A stretch of 64,000 bases of DNA from Microbacterium sp. MYb72 (lineage in GTDB: Bacteria; Actinomycetota; Actinomycetes; Actinomycetales; Microbacteriaceae): positions 81,251 through 145,250 of the forward strand of contig NZ_PCOT01000008.1 of the NCBI RefSeq assembly GCF_002979415.1. Reading direction: 5' to 3'. The position numbers and the translations under genes were made by a program. This document shows, one piece after another, positions 1 to 9,200 of this stretch (position 1 is the first letter of the stretch; each line of letters begins with the position of its first letter). The notes beneath the pieces were generated by a model, which was not told the origin of the DNA, made no database searches, and was given only the letters and a program-made list of their open reading frames with translations.

Positions 1-275
1 GCGGCGACGATGTACAGCGTGACCCAGAGGCCGCCCTGCGGGTCGAGAGCGAACTGCACCGACTCGTTCGCCCGCGAGTTGCCGCGGCCTCCGCCCAGCA
101 CGAGGAACCAGAAGAGCCCGAAGAGCAGCGAGACGACCGTCGCGATCCAGGCGAAGAAGCCTCCGACGGAGTACTTGCGCAGCACCGTGAAGAGCACGGC
201 GAGGACGAGCACCAGCAGGTGACCGCCCACGATGGCGAAGAAGGTGGGGTCGTCGGCGACGGCACTGAGGTCCAT
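1..275 (-). CDS. Membrane protein, C-terminal part cut off by window edge
   Basis: The gene reads off the left end of the window, so only the first 91 or so residues are visible, beginning MDLSAVADDPTFF. Two hydrophobic stretches at about residues 12-30 and 40-60 (the second ending in a Gly-rich GGGRGNS turn) look like membrane helices, followed by a polar segment and the start of another hydrophobic run. A GAGG stands a few bases before the ATG. It lies 73 bp downstream of the single-pass protein at 349-1353 on the same strand and is probably the third gene of an envelope operon headed by the VWA lipoprotein. I do not recognise the family. Confidence 0.6.
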   Translation of the reverse strand, partial: MDLSAVADDPTFFAIVGGHLLVLVLAVLFTVLRKYSVGGFFAWIATVVSLLFGLFWFLVLGGGRGNSRANESVQFALDPQGGLWVTLYIVA

Positions 276-348
276 GCCCGTCCTCTCTCATTGCATGTCC
301 GGGATCGGCGAGGTCGCTCGAACGAGCTCGCCGACACAGTCTTGCAGG

Positions 349-1353
349 TCAGTCGCCCGAGCTCTGCTTGAACTGACGCTCCCAGTCGCGCAGCTCGCTG
401 CGGCCGATCAGCGAGTCCAGCGACACCTGGAAGAGCAGACCCTTGCGGGCGTTGACCTGTTTGATGTTGTCGACGATCTGCGTGGTGACGGCGTTCAGCG
501 CCTCGCGGACCTCGCCGATGCGCTCCTCCGGGTCGTCCCACAGATCGGGACGAGTGAGCAGGTCGAGCAGGTAGTCCCGGTCGAGCGCCGCGACCAGTCG
601 CGCGAGCTTGTCGGAGTACTCGGCCTCCGCCATCGCGCTCTGATCCTCGCCGGCCTTGGCGTCGAGGCGGGCGAACAGCTGCTCGATGTGCGAGGCGAGG
701 GCGTCGATGCTCGCAGCCGTCTCCGCTGCGACCGGATTGCCGGAGACCGCCGCATACGAGGGAGCGAGTTCGCGCAGGCGGCTCACCCGCAGCCGGATGC
801 CGGCGGGCACAGGATCCGTGTTCACCGGAGGCGACGCGGGTGCGCGGCGGCGGCGACGGGCGAGGAGTCCGATGGCCGTCCCTGCAGCGGCGATCAGCAC
901 GACGCCGCCGATGACGACCGGCATCAGGACGTCGGCGCCGCCCGTGCCGGGGGAGCCGCCTCCGGCCGGGATCTCCGCGGAGATCTCCTGCACGGTCTCG
1001 AGCAAGCCGCCTTTGAGGTCGGTGGCCGCCTTGGCATCGTTCTCGTTGGCGATCTTCAGCGCATCGTCCACGACCGAGGACTTGGCCGTGAGGTCCTTGC
1101 CGACCGCGACGATCACCGTCGGCTGCGACGCAGCGTCCGACAGCTTGTCCACGATGTATGAGTCATACGGAATGTTCTCGCGCGCCGCGTCCGGGAGCAC
1201 CACGACCACGACGTTGGACGGCACCGAACCGGAGAGCTCCTCCTGCAGGCTCTGCCAGCCCTTCACCTGGTGGTCGACGTAGACGTTCGTCGATCCGATG
1301 GCGTCGATCGCGGGATCGAGCCAGGGGTTGCCGGTCGCACTGAGCTGGTGCAT
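349..1353 (-). CDS. Single-pass membrane protein with TPM-like N-terminal domain
   Basis: 334 residues. The N-terminal 130 residues form a compact alpha/beta domain (hydrophobic strands NVVVVVLP and PTVIVAVG), loosely like the TPM/Rv1476 type of envelope domain. A Gly-rich linker, one membrane helix at about 150-168, an RRRRR stop-transfer stretch and a long helical cytoplasmic tail follow. No signal peptide precedes the first domain, so topology is uncertain. The open frame runs further upstream, but the ATG at 1353 is chosen because TGAGG sits 5 nt before it and it lies 7 nt after the stop of the VWA lipoprotein, with which it is surely co-transcribed. Function unknown; an envelope-stress or chaperone role beside the VWA protein is inference. 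Confidence 0.7.
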   Translation of the reverse strand: MHQLSATGNPWLDPAIDAIGSTNVYVDHQVKGWQSLQEELSGSVPSNVVVVVLPDAARENIPYDSYIVDKLSDAASQPTVIVAVGKDLTAKSSVVDDALKIANENDAKAATDLKGGLLETVQEISAEIPAGGGSPGTGGADVLMPVVIGGVVLIAAAGTAIGLLARRRRRAPASPPVNTDPVPAGIRLRVSRLRELAPSYAAVSGNPVAAETAASIDALASHIEQLFARLDAKAGEDQSAMAEAEYSDKLARLVAALDRDYLLDLLTRPDLWDDPEERIGEVREALNAVTTQIVDNIKQVNARKGLLFQVSLDSLIGRSELRDWERQFKQSSGD

Positions 1354-1360
1354 CTCGACC

Positions 1361-3205
1361 TCAGAAGTTGTTGATGACGGACGCGAACACGAGGTCGATG
1401 CGCTCGGCGTTCGACGCGTCGAAGAGCTGTCCGCCCGTGGCATCCGCGATCCGCTGCAGAGCGGAGGTGTCGGCGCCCTCTCCATACGCGATCGGGAATA
1501 TGCGCACCGGAGCGTCGGATCCGCCCTCCTTCGTGCTCTTCCCGATCTTCGCGATCAGGGAGTCGAGCGACGTCGTGGAGTCGGTGTCCTCGCCGTCGGA
1601 GAGCACGACGATCGCGTTGATGCGACCGGGTTCTGCGCGCTTGCTCATCGCCTCGTACGCCGTGAGGATCGCGTCGTACAGCGGGGTCCCGTTGCGCTGG
1701 GCGTAGTGCAGGTCATCCAGTGAGGAGTCGAGCTTCTCGCCGTCGGCGCCCAGCGCCGTGACGTCGCGCAGCACCTGTATGCCATCACCGGCATCCGATG
1801 AGATCCCGGTCGTGAACGCCCACACGCCGACCTCGTCGGTCGGGCGGAAGTGGTCGAGGGTCGTCTGCGCGCCCTGGATGGCGCCGTCGAGCCGCGAGCG
1901 GCCGTCGCCGATCGGATCGTCCATCGAGCCGGAGATGTCGATGAGCTCCAGGACGGACGAGGGCTTGCGCACCTGCGTCCACTGATCGATGGCGGTGGAG
2001 ATCACGTCGACGTCGGGCTTGGGGAGCGTCACCGCGGGCTGGTCGGGGTCGACGCCGTAGTTGGCGGTGAAGAGCTTGCCCAGAGGCACCGATTCGTCGA
2101 GCGGGCGGAAGCCGTACGTCGGCAGGATCTTCTGAGCCTCGGTGGTCTGCAGGAACGCCGCGAACGCCTCGCCCGCCGTGCGCTGCTCCGGAGTCACCCA
2201 GTCCGCGCCGAGCACGGTCACCGGGTTGTCGGACCACATCGAGCCCCCGGTCGGGTAGACCGCGACGAGCTTGGTCTTCGGCGGGACCAGGGTCTCACCG
2301 GGCTGCACCGTGTGCGAGTCGGGGTTGCCCTGGTTGTAGTTGAGCAGCGACGTCTCCTCGAGGGCGACGGCCGAGACGTAGGCGGATCCGTTGGAGCCGT
2401 TCTGCGTCTCGTCATAGAGGGTCGACAGCACGTTGCCGGTGGTGTCGCCGTAGTGGATCACGCACTCCTCGAACACGCGCGAGAAGTCGGCCGCAGCATC
2501 CACGTCGGCGGACGTCAGGTCGGCGGACTTGCCGGACGCCTCGTACGACTGCATCAGGATCGTCGAGAGCCCCGTCGTCGAGGTGTTCGGGTTGGTCTTG
2601 GAGATCTTGAATGCGCCCCAGATGTCCTTGCCGACGCTGCCCCAGCCGTCCGGATCCTGGCAGAGCTTCGACAGGTCGGTGATGCTGATGGGCGTGTTCG
2701 GCCAGCCGAGCGCCTTGGCCATCGGCTCCGGCATGCCGAACACGACGGGCGTGCGCGTGAAGGACTTCGGGTCGCCCACGAGGTTGGCGGAGGCGGCCGC
2801 GGCGACGCGGTCGGTCCACACGGTGGAGGCCGGCGACCACAGCGTGGGCCACAGGTCGCGGTCGTCGCTCGGCCAGTCGTCTCCCGAGGTGAGATACCGC
2901 GCGGCGTTGCCGGACGAGACGTTGATCGGGCGGACCGTCGCGCACGTGCCGAGCTTCTTGTGCTCGGGCGAGTCCTTGAACGCCGTCGCGAGCGCGTCGA
3001 GCATGTTGACCTTCTCGGAGGAGGTCGCGATGGTGACGTGGGTGCACCCGTCGTCGGGGAAGCCCTGGCCTTCGCCGTTCGTGCCGCCGCCGTCGTCTCC
3101 GCCGAACGAGCAGGCGGAGAGGGTCAGTGCGACGATCGCAGACATGGCGATGACCGCCGGGGTCCGTCGGCCGAGGAATCTTCGTGCGGTGCGAGGCGCG
3201 CTCAT
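1361..3205 (-). CDS. Lipoprotein: solute-binding fold fused to VWA domain
   Basis: 614 residues. The signal peptide ends in the lipobox LSAC (Cys32), so the protein should be lipid-anchored outside the membrane. Residues about 45-385 resemble a periplasmic solute-binding fold (TIATSSEK start, YLTSGDDWPS, TPVVFGMPEPMA, repeated Trp/Pro motifs). Residues about 418-614 are a von Willebrand A domain with an intact metal site: DISGS, the Thr of RNGTPLYDA and the Asp of LSDGEDTDS. Such binding-protein/VWA fusions occur in actinobacterial envelope operons, often near tellurite-resistance (TelA-like) genes, but none is visible here. The ATG at 3205 is preferred over an in-frame ATG 36 nt upstream because TACCCT lies exactly 6 nt before it, suggesting a leaderless transcript. 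Confidence 0.8.
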   Translation of the reverse strand: MSAPRTARRFLGRRTPAVIAMSAIVALTLSACSFGGDDGGGTNGEGQGFPDDGCTHVTIATSSEKVNMLDALATAFKDSPEHKKLGTCATVRPINVSSGNAARYLTSGDDWPSDDRDLWPTLWSPASTVWTDRVAAAASANLVGDPKSFTRTPVVFGMPEPMAKALGWPNTPISITDLSKLCQDPDGWGSVGKDIWGAFKISKTNPNTSTTGLSTILMQSYEASGKSADLTSADVDAAADFSRVFEECVIHYGDTTGNVLSTLYDETQNGSNGSAYVSAVALEETSLLNYNQGNPDSHTVQPGETLVPPKTKLVAVYPTGGSMWSDNPVTVLGADWVTPEQRTAGEAFAAFLQTTEAQKILPTYGFRPLDESVPLGKLFTANYGVDPDQPAVTLPKPDVDVISTAIDQWTQVRKPSSVLELIDISGSMDDPIGDGRSRLDGAIQGAQTTLDHFRPTDEVGVWAFTTGISSDAGDGIQVLRDVTALGADGEKLDSSLDDLHYAQRNGTPLYDAILTAYEAMSKRAEPGRINAIVVLSDGEDTDSTTSLDSLIAKIGKSTKEGGSDAPVRIFPIAYGEGADTSALQRIADATGGQLFDASNAERIDLVFASVINNF

Positions 3206-3211
3206 GGGCCT

Positions 3212-3217
3212 AGGGTA
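3212..3217 (-). promoter_or_regulatory. Leaderless -10 box of the VWA lipoprotein gene
   Basis: TACCCT on the minus strand, 6 nt before the ATG at 3205. It fits the actinobacterial TANNNT -10 consensus at the spacing expected when transcription begins on the start codon. No good -35 is visible. Confidence 0.5.
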
Positions 3218-3250
3218 TCCAGATAATCGCCTCCCGATCACTGGTCGGCG

Positions 3251-3700
3251 TCAGGCGAGCGCGACGCTCCCCTGCAGCGCGTGCACGACGGGGGCCAGCT
3301 CGGGCTGATCCGCGGCCTCGCCGAGCGTGCGCTCCAAGGCCTCGTCGTGGATGGGGTGCGCCTTCTCGTAGAGCGACTGACCCGCCGCGGTGAGCTCGGT
3401 GTAGATGCCGCGGCGGTCGTCTGCGCAGAGGATGCGGGTCAGCAGACCCCGGTCTTCCAGGCGGGTGACGAGGCGGGTCGTGGCGCTCGGGCTCAGTGCG
3501 GTGGCGCGCGCCAGCTGCTGCATCCGCATGTGCCAGCCGTCTTGCCTGCTGAGCGCGTCGAGAACGGTGTACTCGACGACGGAGAGGTCGACCGAGGAGC
3601 CGAGCGCGCGCTCCAGCTCGGCCTCGATGATGCCGTGCAGGGCGGCGAGCGTGCGCCATCCGCGGGCGCGGATCTCGACGGCGTCGTCGGAGATGCCCAT
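3251..3700 (-). CDS. MarR-family transcriptional regulator
   Basis: 149 residues, the usual MarR length. The winged helix runs from about residue 35 to 105 with LSVVEYTVLDALSRQ, the recognition helix ALSPSATTRLVTRLEDRG and the wing LCADDRRGIYTELTAAG. This is the layout of dimeric MarR repressors that respond to small aromatic or drug-like ligands. GGGAGG precedes the ATG at 3700. It is divergent from the MFS exporter at 3806, and the 105-bp gap holds a long inverted repeat, so the likely role is repression of both genes. The open frame continues hundreds of bases upstream through the exporter, but that extension is antisense noise. Confidence 0.9.
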   Translation of the reverse strand: MGISDDAVEIRARGWRTLAALHGIIEAELERALGSSVDLSVVEYTVLDALSRQDGWHMRMQQLARATALSPSATTRLVTRLEDRGLLTRILCADDRRGIYTELTAAGQSLYEKAHPIHDEALERTLGEAADQPELAPVVHALQGSVALA

Positions 3701-3710
3701 GTGTCCTCCC

Positions 3711-3790
3711 AAAGTAGTTGCTTGCGCGGAATAGTTGCGTGTGCAATGATTAATGCTCGCAACGCAATATCCCGCGTACGCAACTACTTT
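3711..3790. promoter_or_regulatory. Inverted-repeat operator between marR and MFS genes
   Basis: Two 20-bp arms, 3711-3730 and 3771-3790, are inverted copies matching at 17 of 20 positions (core AAAGTAGTTGC / GCAACTACTTT). Further GTTGCG and CGCAAC half-sites lie inside, at about 3733-3738 and 3758-3763. The element fills most of the gap between the divergent genes and ends 10 nt before the regulator's start codon. This is the usual layout of an autoregulated MarR operator. Confidence 0.75.
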
Positions 3791-3805
3791 AGCAGAGAGC
3801 ACCCC

Positions 3806-4996
3806 ATGCCACTCGGACTCATCGCACTCGCCATCGGCGCCTTCGGAATCGGACTCACCGAGTTCGTGATCATGGGCCTCCTCCCCGAGGTCGCAGCGAG
3901 CTTCGGCGTGACCGAGGCCACCGCGGGCTGGCTCATCTCCGGCTACGCGCTCAGCGTGGTCGTCGGAGCCCTCGGCCTGACGGCCGCGACCACACGGCTG
4001 CCCCGCAAGCCGGTGCTGCTCGGACTGGTCGTCCTCTTCATCGCCGGCAACGCGCTCACGGCCCTCGCACCCGACTACACGACCGCCATGATCGGCCGCA
4101 TCATCGCCGCCCTGTGCCACGGCGCGTTCTTCGGCATCGGCTCGGTCGTCGCCGCCGACCTCGTCGCCCCGGACAAGAAGGCGCGCGCCATCGCGATCAT
4201 GTTCACCGGACTCACCGCGGCCAACGTCTTCGGCGTGCCGTTCGGCACCTTCATCGGCCAGCAGTTCGGGTGGCGGGCGACGTTCTGGGCGATCTCCGCC
4301 ATCGGCATCCTCGCGTTCGCCGGCATCGCCGCTCTCGTCACCGTTCCGCGTGCCGGTGGAGCGACCGTGAGCCTCCGGCACGAGCTCCGCGCCTTCCGCT
4401 CCGGACAGGTCTGGCTCTCGCTCACCGTCACCGTGCTCGCCTACGGGGGCATGTTCGGCGCCTTCACCTACATCGCCTACACGCTCACAGGGGTCACCGG
4501 CTTCGCGGCATCCGCCGTGCCGTGGCTGCTCGTGCTCTTCGGCGTCGGCCTCGTCGTGGGCAACGTCGTGGGAGGCCGGCTCGCCGACCGCTCCATCGAC
4601 CGCACGCTCCTCGGCTTCACCGCCGCTCTCCTCGTCGTGCTGGTCGCCTTCGCGCTGCTCGCCTGGTCGCAGCCGGCCACGATCGCCGTCCTCGTGCTCC
4701 TCGGGGCCTTCGGCTTCGGCACGGTTCCCGGACTCCAGAGCCGCATCATGCAGTACGCCGGCGGGGCGCCCACGCTGGCCTCCGGAGCCAACATCGGGGC
4801 GTTCAACGTCGGCAACGCGCTGGGAGCCTGGGCGGGCGGCCTCGGCATCGCGGCGGGTCTCGGCTACACATCGCCCATCTGGATCGGCGCCGCGATCACG
4901 GCATCCGGACTCGTCGTGATGGCGATCGCCGCCCTCACCGCGCGCTCTTCCACCCCGTCGGCCACCACCGCGACCCTGCGTAGCGTCGCAGCCTGA
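3806..4996 (+). CDS. MFS transporter, DHA1 family drug/sugar efflux type
   Basis: 396 residues with twelve predicted membrane helices. The opening (ALAIGAFGIGLTEFVIMGLLP), the loop GWLISGYALSVVVGA and RIIAALCHGAFFGIG after helix 4 are the hallmarks of the AraJ/YdhP/Cmx branch of proton-driven DHA1 exporters. Substrate cannot be read from sequence; chloramphenicol-type drugs or sugars are known for relatives. The gene is divergent from marR and shares its operator, so induction by an exported toxic compound is the likely logic. The ATG at 3806 is the first codon after the operator that gives a normal MFS N-terminus. Confidence 0.88.
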   Translation: MPLGLIALAIGAFGIGLTEFVIMGLLPEVAASFGVTEATAGWLISGYALSVVVGALGLTAATTRLPRKPVLLGLVVLFIAGNALTALAPDYTTAMIGRIIAALCHGAFFGIGSVVAADLVAPDKKARAIAIMFTGLTAANVFGVPFGTFIGQQFGWRATFWAISAIGILAFAGIAALVTVPRAGGATVSLRHELRAFRSGQVWLSLTVTVLAYGGMFGAFTYIAYTLTGVTGFAASAVPWLLVLFGVGLVVGNVVGGRLADRSIDRTLLGFTAALLVVLVAFALLAWSQPATIAVLVLLGAFGFGTVPGLQSRIMQYAGGAPTLASGANIGAFNVGNALGAWAGGLGIAAGLGYTSPIWIGAAITASGLVVMAIAALTARSSTPSATTATLRSVAA

Positions 4997-5023
4997 CGTC
5001 TCCCTCGTCGAGCCGCCGCGCTC

Positions 5024-5084
5024 GTTCAGGTCGCAGACCTGGTCGCGAATCGGCTCGAATCGTGACCAGGTTCGCGAGCTGAAC
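5024..5084. terminator. Long hairpin between convergent genes
   Basis: Arms 5024-5044 and 5064-5084 pair at 18 of 21 positions (GTTCAG...GACCTGGTC against GACCAGGT...CTGAAC) around a 19-nt loop. The element fills the gap between the convergent MFS and dehydrogenase genes. There is no U-run, so it may be a bidirectional terminator or a dispersed repeat. Confidence 0.55.
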
Positions 5085-5101
5085 AGGTGCTCCGTGGGGT
5101 G

Positions 5102-5920
5102 CTACTGCGCCCGCATGAACTCCTCGGCCCCCTGCACCTGCGCGGGTGTCGGGCGGATGCCGGTGTAGAGCACGAACTGCTCGAGCGCCTGCAGCGTCGC
5201 GACCTCCGCGCCGTTGATCACGGTCTTGCCCGCGGCGCGCCCCGCCTTCACGAGCGGAGTGTCAGCGGGCAGCGCCACCACGTCGAAGACCACGGATGCC
5301 GCGGCGATCTGCTCCTCGGTGAACGACAGCGAGTGCTCCTCGGCTCCTCCGACCATGCCGATGGGCGTGATGTTCACGATGACGTCGGCCGTGGCGGTGG
5401 CGGCATCCGCCGTCCACGCGAAGCCGTAGAGGTCGGCCAGGGCCCGCCCGTTCTGCTCGTTGCGGGCGATGATCGTCACGCGGGAGAAGCCCGCGTCGCG
5501 GAAGGCGGCCGCCGTGGCCTTGGCCATCCCGCCCGAACCCCGCAGCAGAACGGACGACGCCGGGTCGAGGGCATTGCGCTCGATGAGCTGGGCGATCGCG
5601 GAGTAGTCGGTGTTGTACGCGGTGAGCACGCCGTCATCGTTCACGATCGTGTTCACCGAGTCGATGGCCGTCGCCGATGCGTCCATGCGGTCGACGAGCG
5701 CGATCACGTCTTCCTTGTAGGGCATCGAGATCGCGCAGCCGCGGATGCCGAGGCCGCGGACTCCGGCGATCGCCTGAGCGAGATCGGTGGGCGCGAACGC
5801 CTTGTAGATCCAGTTGAGTCCGAGCTCCTCGTACAGGAAGTTGTGGAACCGGGTCCCGTTGTTGCTCGGACGCGCCGAGAGCGAGATGCACAACGTCATG
5901 TCCTTGTTCAGCATGGTCAC
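5102..5920 (-). CDS. Shikimate dehydrogenase-like protein, SDH-L (HI0607) type
   Basis: 272 residues. The N-terminal substrate domain reads LCISLSARPSNNGTRFHN and GIRGCAISMPYKE, which matches the SDH-L class typified by Haemophilus HI0607 rather than biosynthetic AroE. The catalytic Lys is in MPYKED and the partner Asp in YNTDYSA. The NADP-binding Rossmann domain carries GSGGMAKA. Known SDH-L enzymes reduce dehydroshikimate weakly, and their true role is unsettled. The GTG at 5920 is preferred over the ATG at 5914 because TAGCCT lies exactly 6 nt upstream, giving a leaderless start. No aromatic-pathway gene is nearby. Confidence 0.88.
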   Translation of the reverse strand: MTMLNKDMTLCISLSARPSNNGTRFHNFLYEELGLNWIYKAFAPTDLAQAIAGVRGLGIRGCAISMPYKEDVIALVDRMDASATAIDSVNTIVNDDGVLTAYNTDYSAIAQLIERNALDPASSVLLRGSGGMAKATAAAFRDAGFSRVTIIARNEQNGRALADLYGFAWTADAATATADVIVNITPIGMVGGAEEHSLSFTEEQIAAASVVFDVVALPADTPLVKAGRAAGKTVINGAEVATLQALEQFVLYTGIRPTPAQVQGAEEFMRAQ

Positions 5921-5926
5921 CGCACC

Positions 5927-5932
5927 AGGCTA
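5927..5932 (-). promoter_or_regulatory. Leaderless -10 box of the SDH-L gene
   Basis: TAGCCT on the minus strand, separated by 6 nt (GGTGCG) from the GTG start at 5920. It decides that start over the ATG two codons in. Confidence 0.5.
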
Positions 5933-6210
5933 CTCGGGCCGCTGCGGAGCCGCCGACGGAACACCAGCGCATGACCGGCGCAACGAACGCAACCCCTCGA
6001 ACTGGGGGAACCGCGCCTGGCCGAAAACGGCGAATCGTCGATCAGACCCTGGAAATCTCGGGGTTCCGAGAGGCGCAACGCTAGCGCAACCCCGGCACTC
6101 TGGTGGCGAGACGACGGCCGTCGCTAGCTTTCCCCTGCGATCGCAGAGAACCCGACTCCGACCCACCCGAGGGTCGAAGGCTCTACCGCACCGTTCTGGG
6201 GAGGACGCTC
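5933..6210 (+). promoter_or_regulatory. Leader region of the first pilus surface gene
   Basis: No gene is visible in this gap. It holds a near-palindrome around GCGCAACGCTAGCGCAAC (about 6073-6090) and the block CTAGCTTTCCC at 6124-6134, which recurs at 9567-9577 before the second surface gene. TAGCTT (6125-6130) fits a -10 box, which would give a 5' leader of about 75 nt ending in the ribosome site GGGGAGG at 6198-6204. The second surface gene has the same spacing and the same TCTGGGGAGGA ribosome site. Confidence 0.55.
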
Positions 6211-9200
6211 GTGAACCCGTTGAGAGGCCCCGTCCGCAGCGCCGGCATCCGTCGTTCGCGGACCACCCGTGTCAGTGCCGCGGTGTCCGTGGTGGCGATG
6301 CTCGTCGCGTTCTTCGGCGTGGTCGACGCGACCACCGGAACTCAGACCGCATCGGCCGCCCCCGGTTCTCCCGGTGTGCCCGGAGCGCCGTCCGTCCTCT
6401 TCCAGGAGGACTTCCAACAGGGGACGGGCGTCACAGAACTCGAGAGCTACGTCTCCGCATCCGGAGCGACGTATTCGGCTGATCCGTTCTGGCTCGACGC
6501 CACCGCGTGCAACGGCTTCATCCTGAGCCAGGCCAACGCGTTCCCCGGTGGGAGCGTCTGCGCAGGCCGCCCTGCCGAGTGGACCGAGGTGCAGCGCAAG
6601 GCCGCGGCCCTCGGGCTGCTGAACAGCCCGCAGAACTCGGGGACGAACCGTGCCGTCTCGAGCAACACGTCGTCGAACGGCCCGGCCAATGCCCGCCAGT
6701 TCATCAGCTCTCAGCTCTCGGTGCCGTCGAACGGACGGTTCATCACGTTCTCCGTGGATGCGGCGGCGACGAACTGCGGCGCCGGCAACCAGCCGTCGCT
6801 CCGGTTCTACCTGACGAATGCGGCAGGCACGGAGACACCGGTCTCCAGTTCGGCCATCAACCCCTGCACGGATCCGCGACGGCTGACCACGACCGCCTTC
6901 GGCGGCTCTGTCAGCTACGGTCGCTTCCCCGCGAACGGCTCGATGCTCTATACAAGCGCCACCCTCGGCATCACCATGCGCAATGTCCAGGGCAACGGGA
7001 TCGGCAATGACGGCGCGTTCGACAACATCCGCGTGCTGGACGTGACCCCGCAGCTCGACAAGTCGTTCAGTCCGACCTCGGTGCCGACGGGCGGCGTCTC
7101 GACGTTGACGCTCACGGTCACCAACACCAGTGAGCTCGCGGAGAAGGTCGGCTGGTCGTTCACGGATTCCCTCCCCGCCGGCCTGGTCGTGCGTTCTCCC
7201 GCGAACGTGGGGGGCACGTGCACCGCGACGGTCGCCGCGGCCGCAGGGGCGTCATCCGTCGTCGTGTCGAACGGGAGGCTCAACGCCGGGCAGGTGTCGT
7301 GCACCATCACCCTGGATGTCACCTCGAACACCGCGGGGACGTACAACAACTGCGCCGCGAACATCACCGCCCATCTGGGCATCGACCTTCCGGCCTGCGC
7401 TGCGGTGAGGTTCTTCTCCTTCGATCCATGTGTGGCGGTGCCGGTGTGGACGAACACGGCGAATGCTCTGCAGCAATACAACCCCACGACGTTCCAGCTC
7501 GTCTCGTCGACGCCTTTGATCCGCCAGTACGGCGATATCGCGTGGAGCAGCAACGGAAGCGCGCTGTACGGGGTGGACTACGACGGTGGCACGGGTCAGA
7601 CGCCGGTGCTGCGGCGGATCGATCCTGTGACGGGCGCCGAGCTCGCGTCGGTCGCGATCACGGGGCCGATTCTGACGCAGGCGACGGTTCCGGGTCCGAG
7701 TGCGACTCTGTACAGCCTGAACGCGTTGGCGGCGCTGGACGCGAACACGTTGCTGGTGGGGTCGTACTCGTCGAGGGCGATCTATCGGCTGGATGTGAAT
7801 ACAGGGGTCACGACGCTGTGGACGCAGTTCCCGAACGAGATCAGTTCTGCGGGCGACTTCACGGTGCTGCCGGACGGCGACATCCTCGCCTTCGGTGTGC
7901 GCCCTCTTGATGGAAACCTGTCGAACTCGCGGGTCTACCGCATTCATCCCGACGGCTCGATGACGCAGATCGGCACCGTTCCGGCGATGTGGGGTGGCGC
8001 GCAGTCCGGAGGCAACTTCTTCATGGCCGCGCCAAGCGGACAGATCAACCGGATCCCGTTGGCGACTCTGCCCACGGCGGCGAGCACGGCGATGCTCTCC
8101 TACACGACGGTGCTGTCGGGAGGACCGCAGTTCTACGGGGCGAGCGCTGTTCAGGATGCGGGTCAGTGCGTCGGTCTGACGATTACGAAGGCGCCGAGTC
8201 CGGCGGTGATCACTGGTGCGGGGCAGACCGTGACCTACAGCTTCACCGTGAAGAACATCTCTGACGTGCGCATCCAGAACATCGTGGTGACCGATGTGCA
8301 GCAGGCGCCTGCGGGGGCGTTGACGTCTGGTCCGACCTGCCCGGTCACGGCGCTGAACCCGGGGCAGAGCACGGTGTGCACCGGTACGTATGTCGCGACG
8401 AACGCGGACGTCGGCCATGGTCGCATCGACGACACGGCGACCGCGGCGGGGACGACCCAGGACGGTCGCGGGGTCGTCTCGAACCAGGCGACGGCGACCG
8501 TGCTGATCCAGCCCGTTCTGACCTGGTCGTTGTCGAAGTCCGCGTCGGTCGCTGGAGTCCCGCTCGGCCAGGGGGCCGTCGTCGACCCCGGGAGCGAGAT
8601 CTCCTACACCGTGACCGCGGTCAGCGCGGCGACGGTCGACATCACGGGCGTGACGCTGTCGGACGACCTCTCCGATGTGCTGGACGACGCGACGTTCGTT
8701 CCGGGGTCAGGGCAGCTCGTCATCGGCGGGGGCGCCCCGGTCGCGGTCGCTGATCCTGCCGGGACGGTCTTGACGGCGGGACCCTTCACGCTTCCCGTCG
8801 GCGCGACTGCCACGTTGACGTATCGGGTGACGGTGGCGGCGGATGCGTGGTCGTCGACGTTGCGGAACGTGGTGTCGGGAACGGCGGGTGCGCCGGGTCA
8901 GCCGACGCCGCCTCAGCCGTGTGGGGCGGCGTGCACGACGTCGCAGGTGACGCCGACGCCGGTGCAGGTCCAGAAGGTCGGTGAGGCGTCGACCGGGGTT
9001 GTGGTGCCGATGGATGGGTCGTCGTGGGCGATCTTCTCCGCGGCGTCCGGGGGGACGGCGGTGGTGGATCCGGTGCCGGCGGCGGTGTCGGGTGGTTCTC
9101 CGGTGACGGGCCTGTTCCGTGATGTCACGCTGACGGCGGGGACGTACTGGTTGGAGGAGACGCGGGCGCTGGACGGGTTCGCGCTGCTGGCAGGGCGGGT

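Noticed and set aside
6103..6210. N-terminal extension of surface protein 1 from 6103
   Set aside because: It covers the probable promoter and leader shared with the second tip gene; GTG 6211 has the ribosome site.
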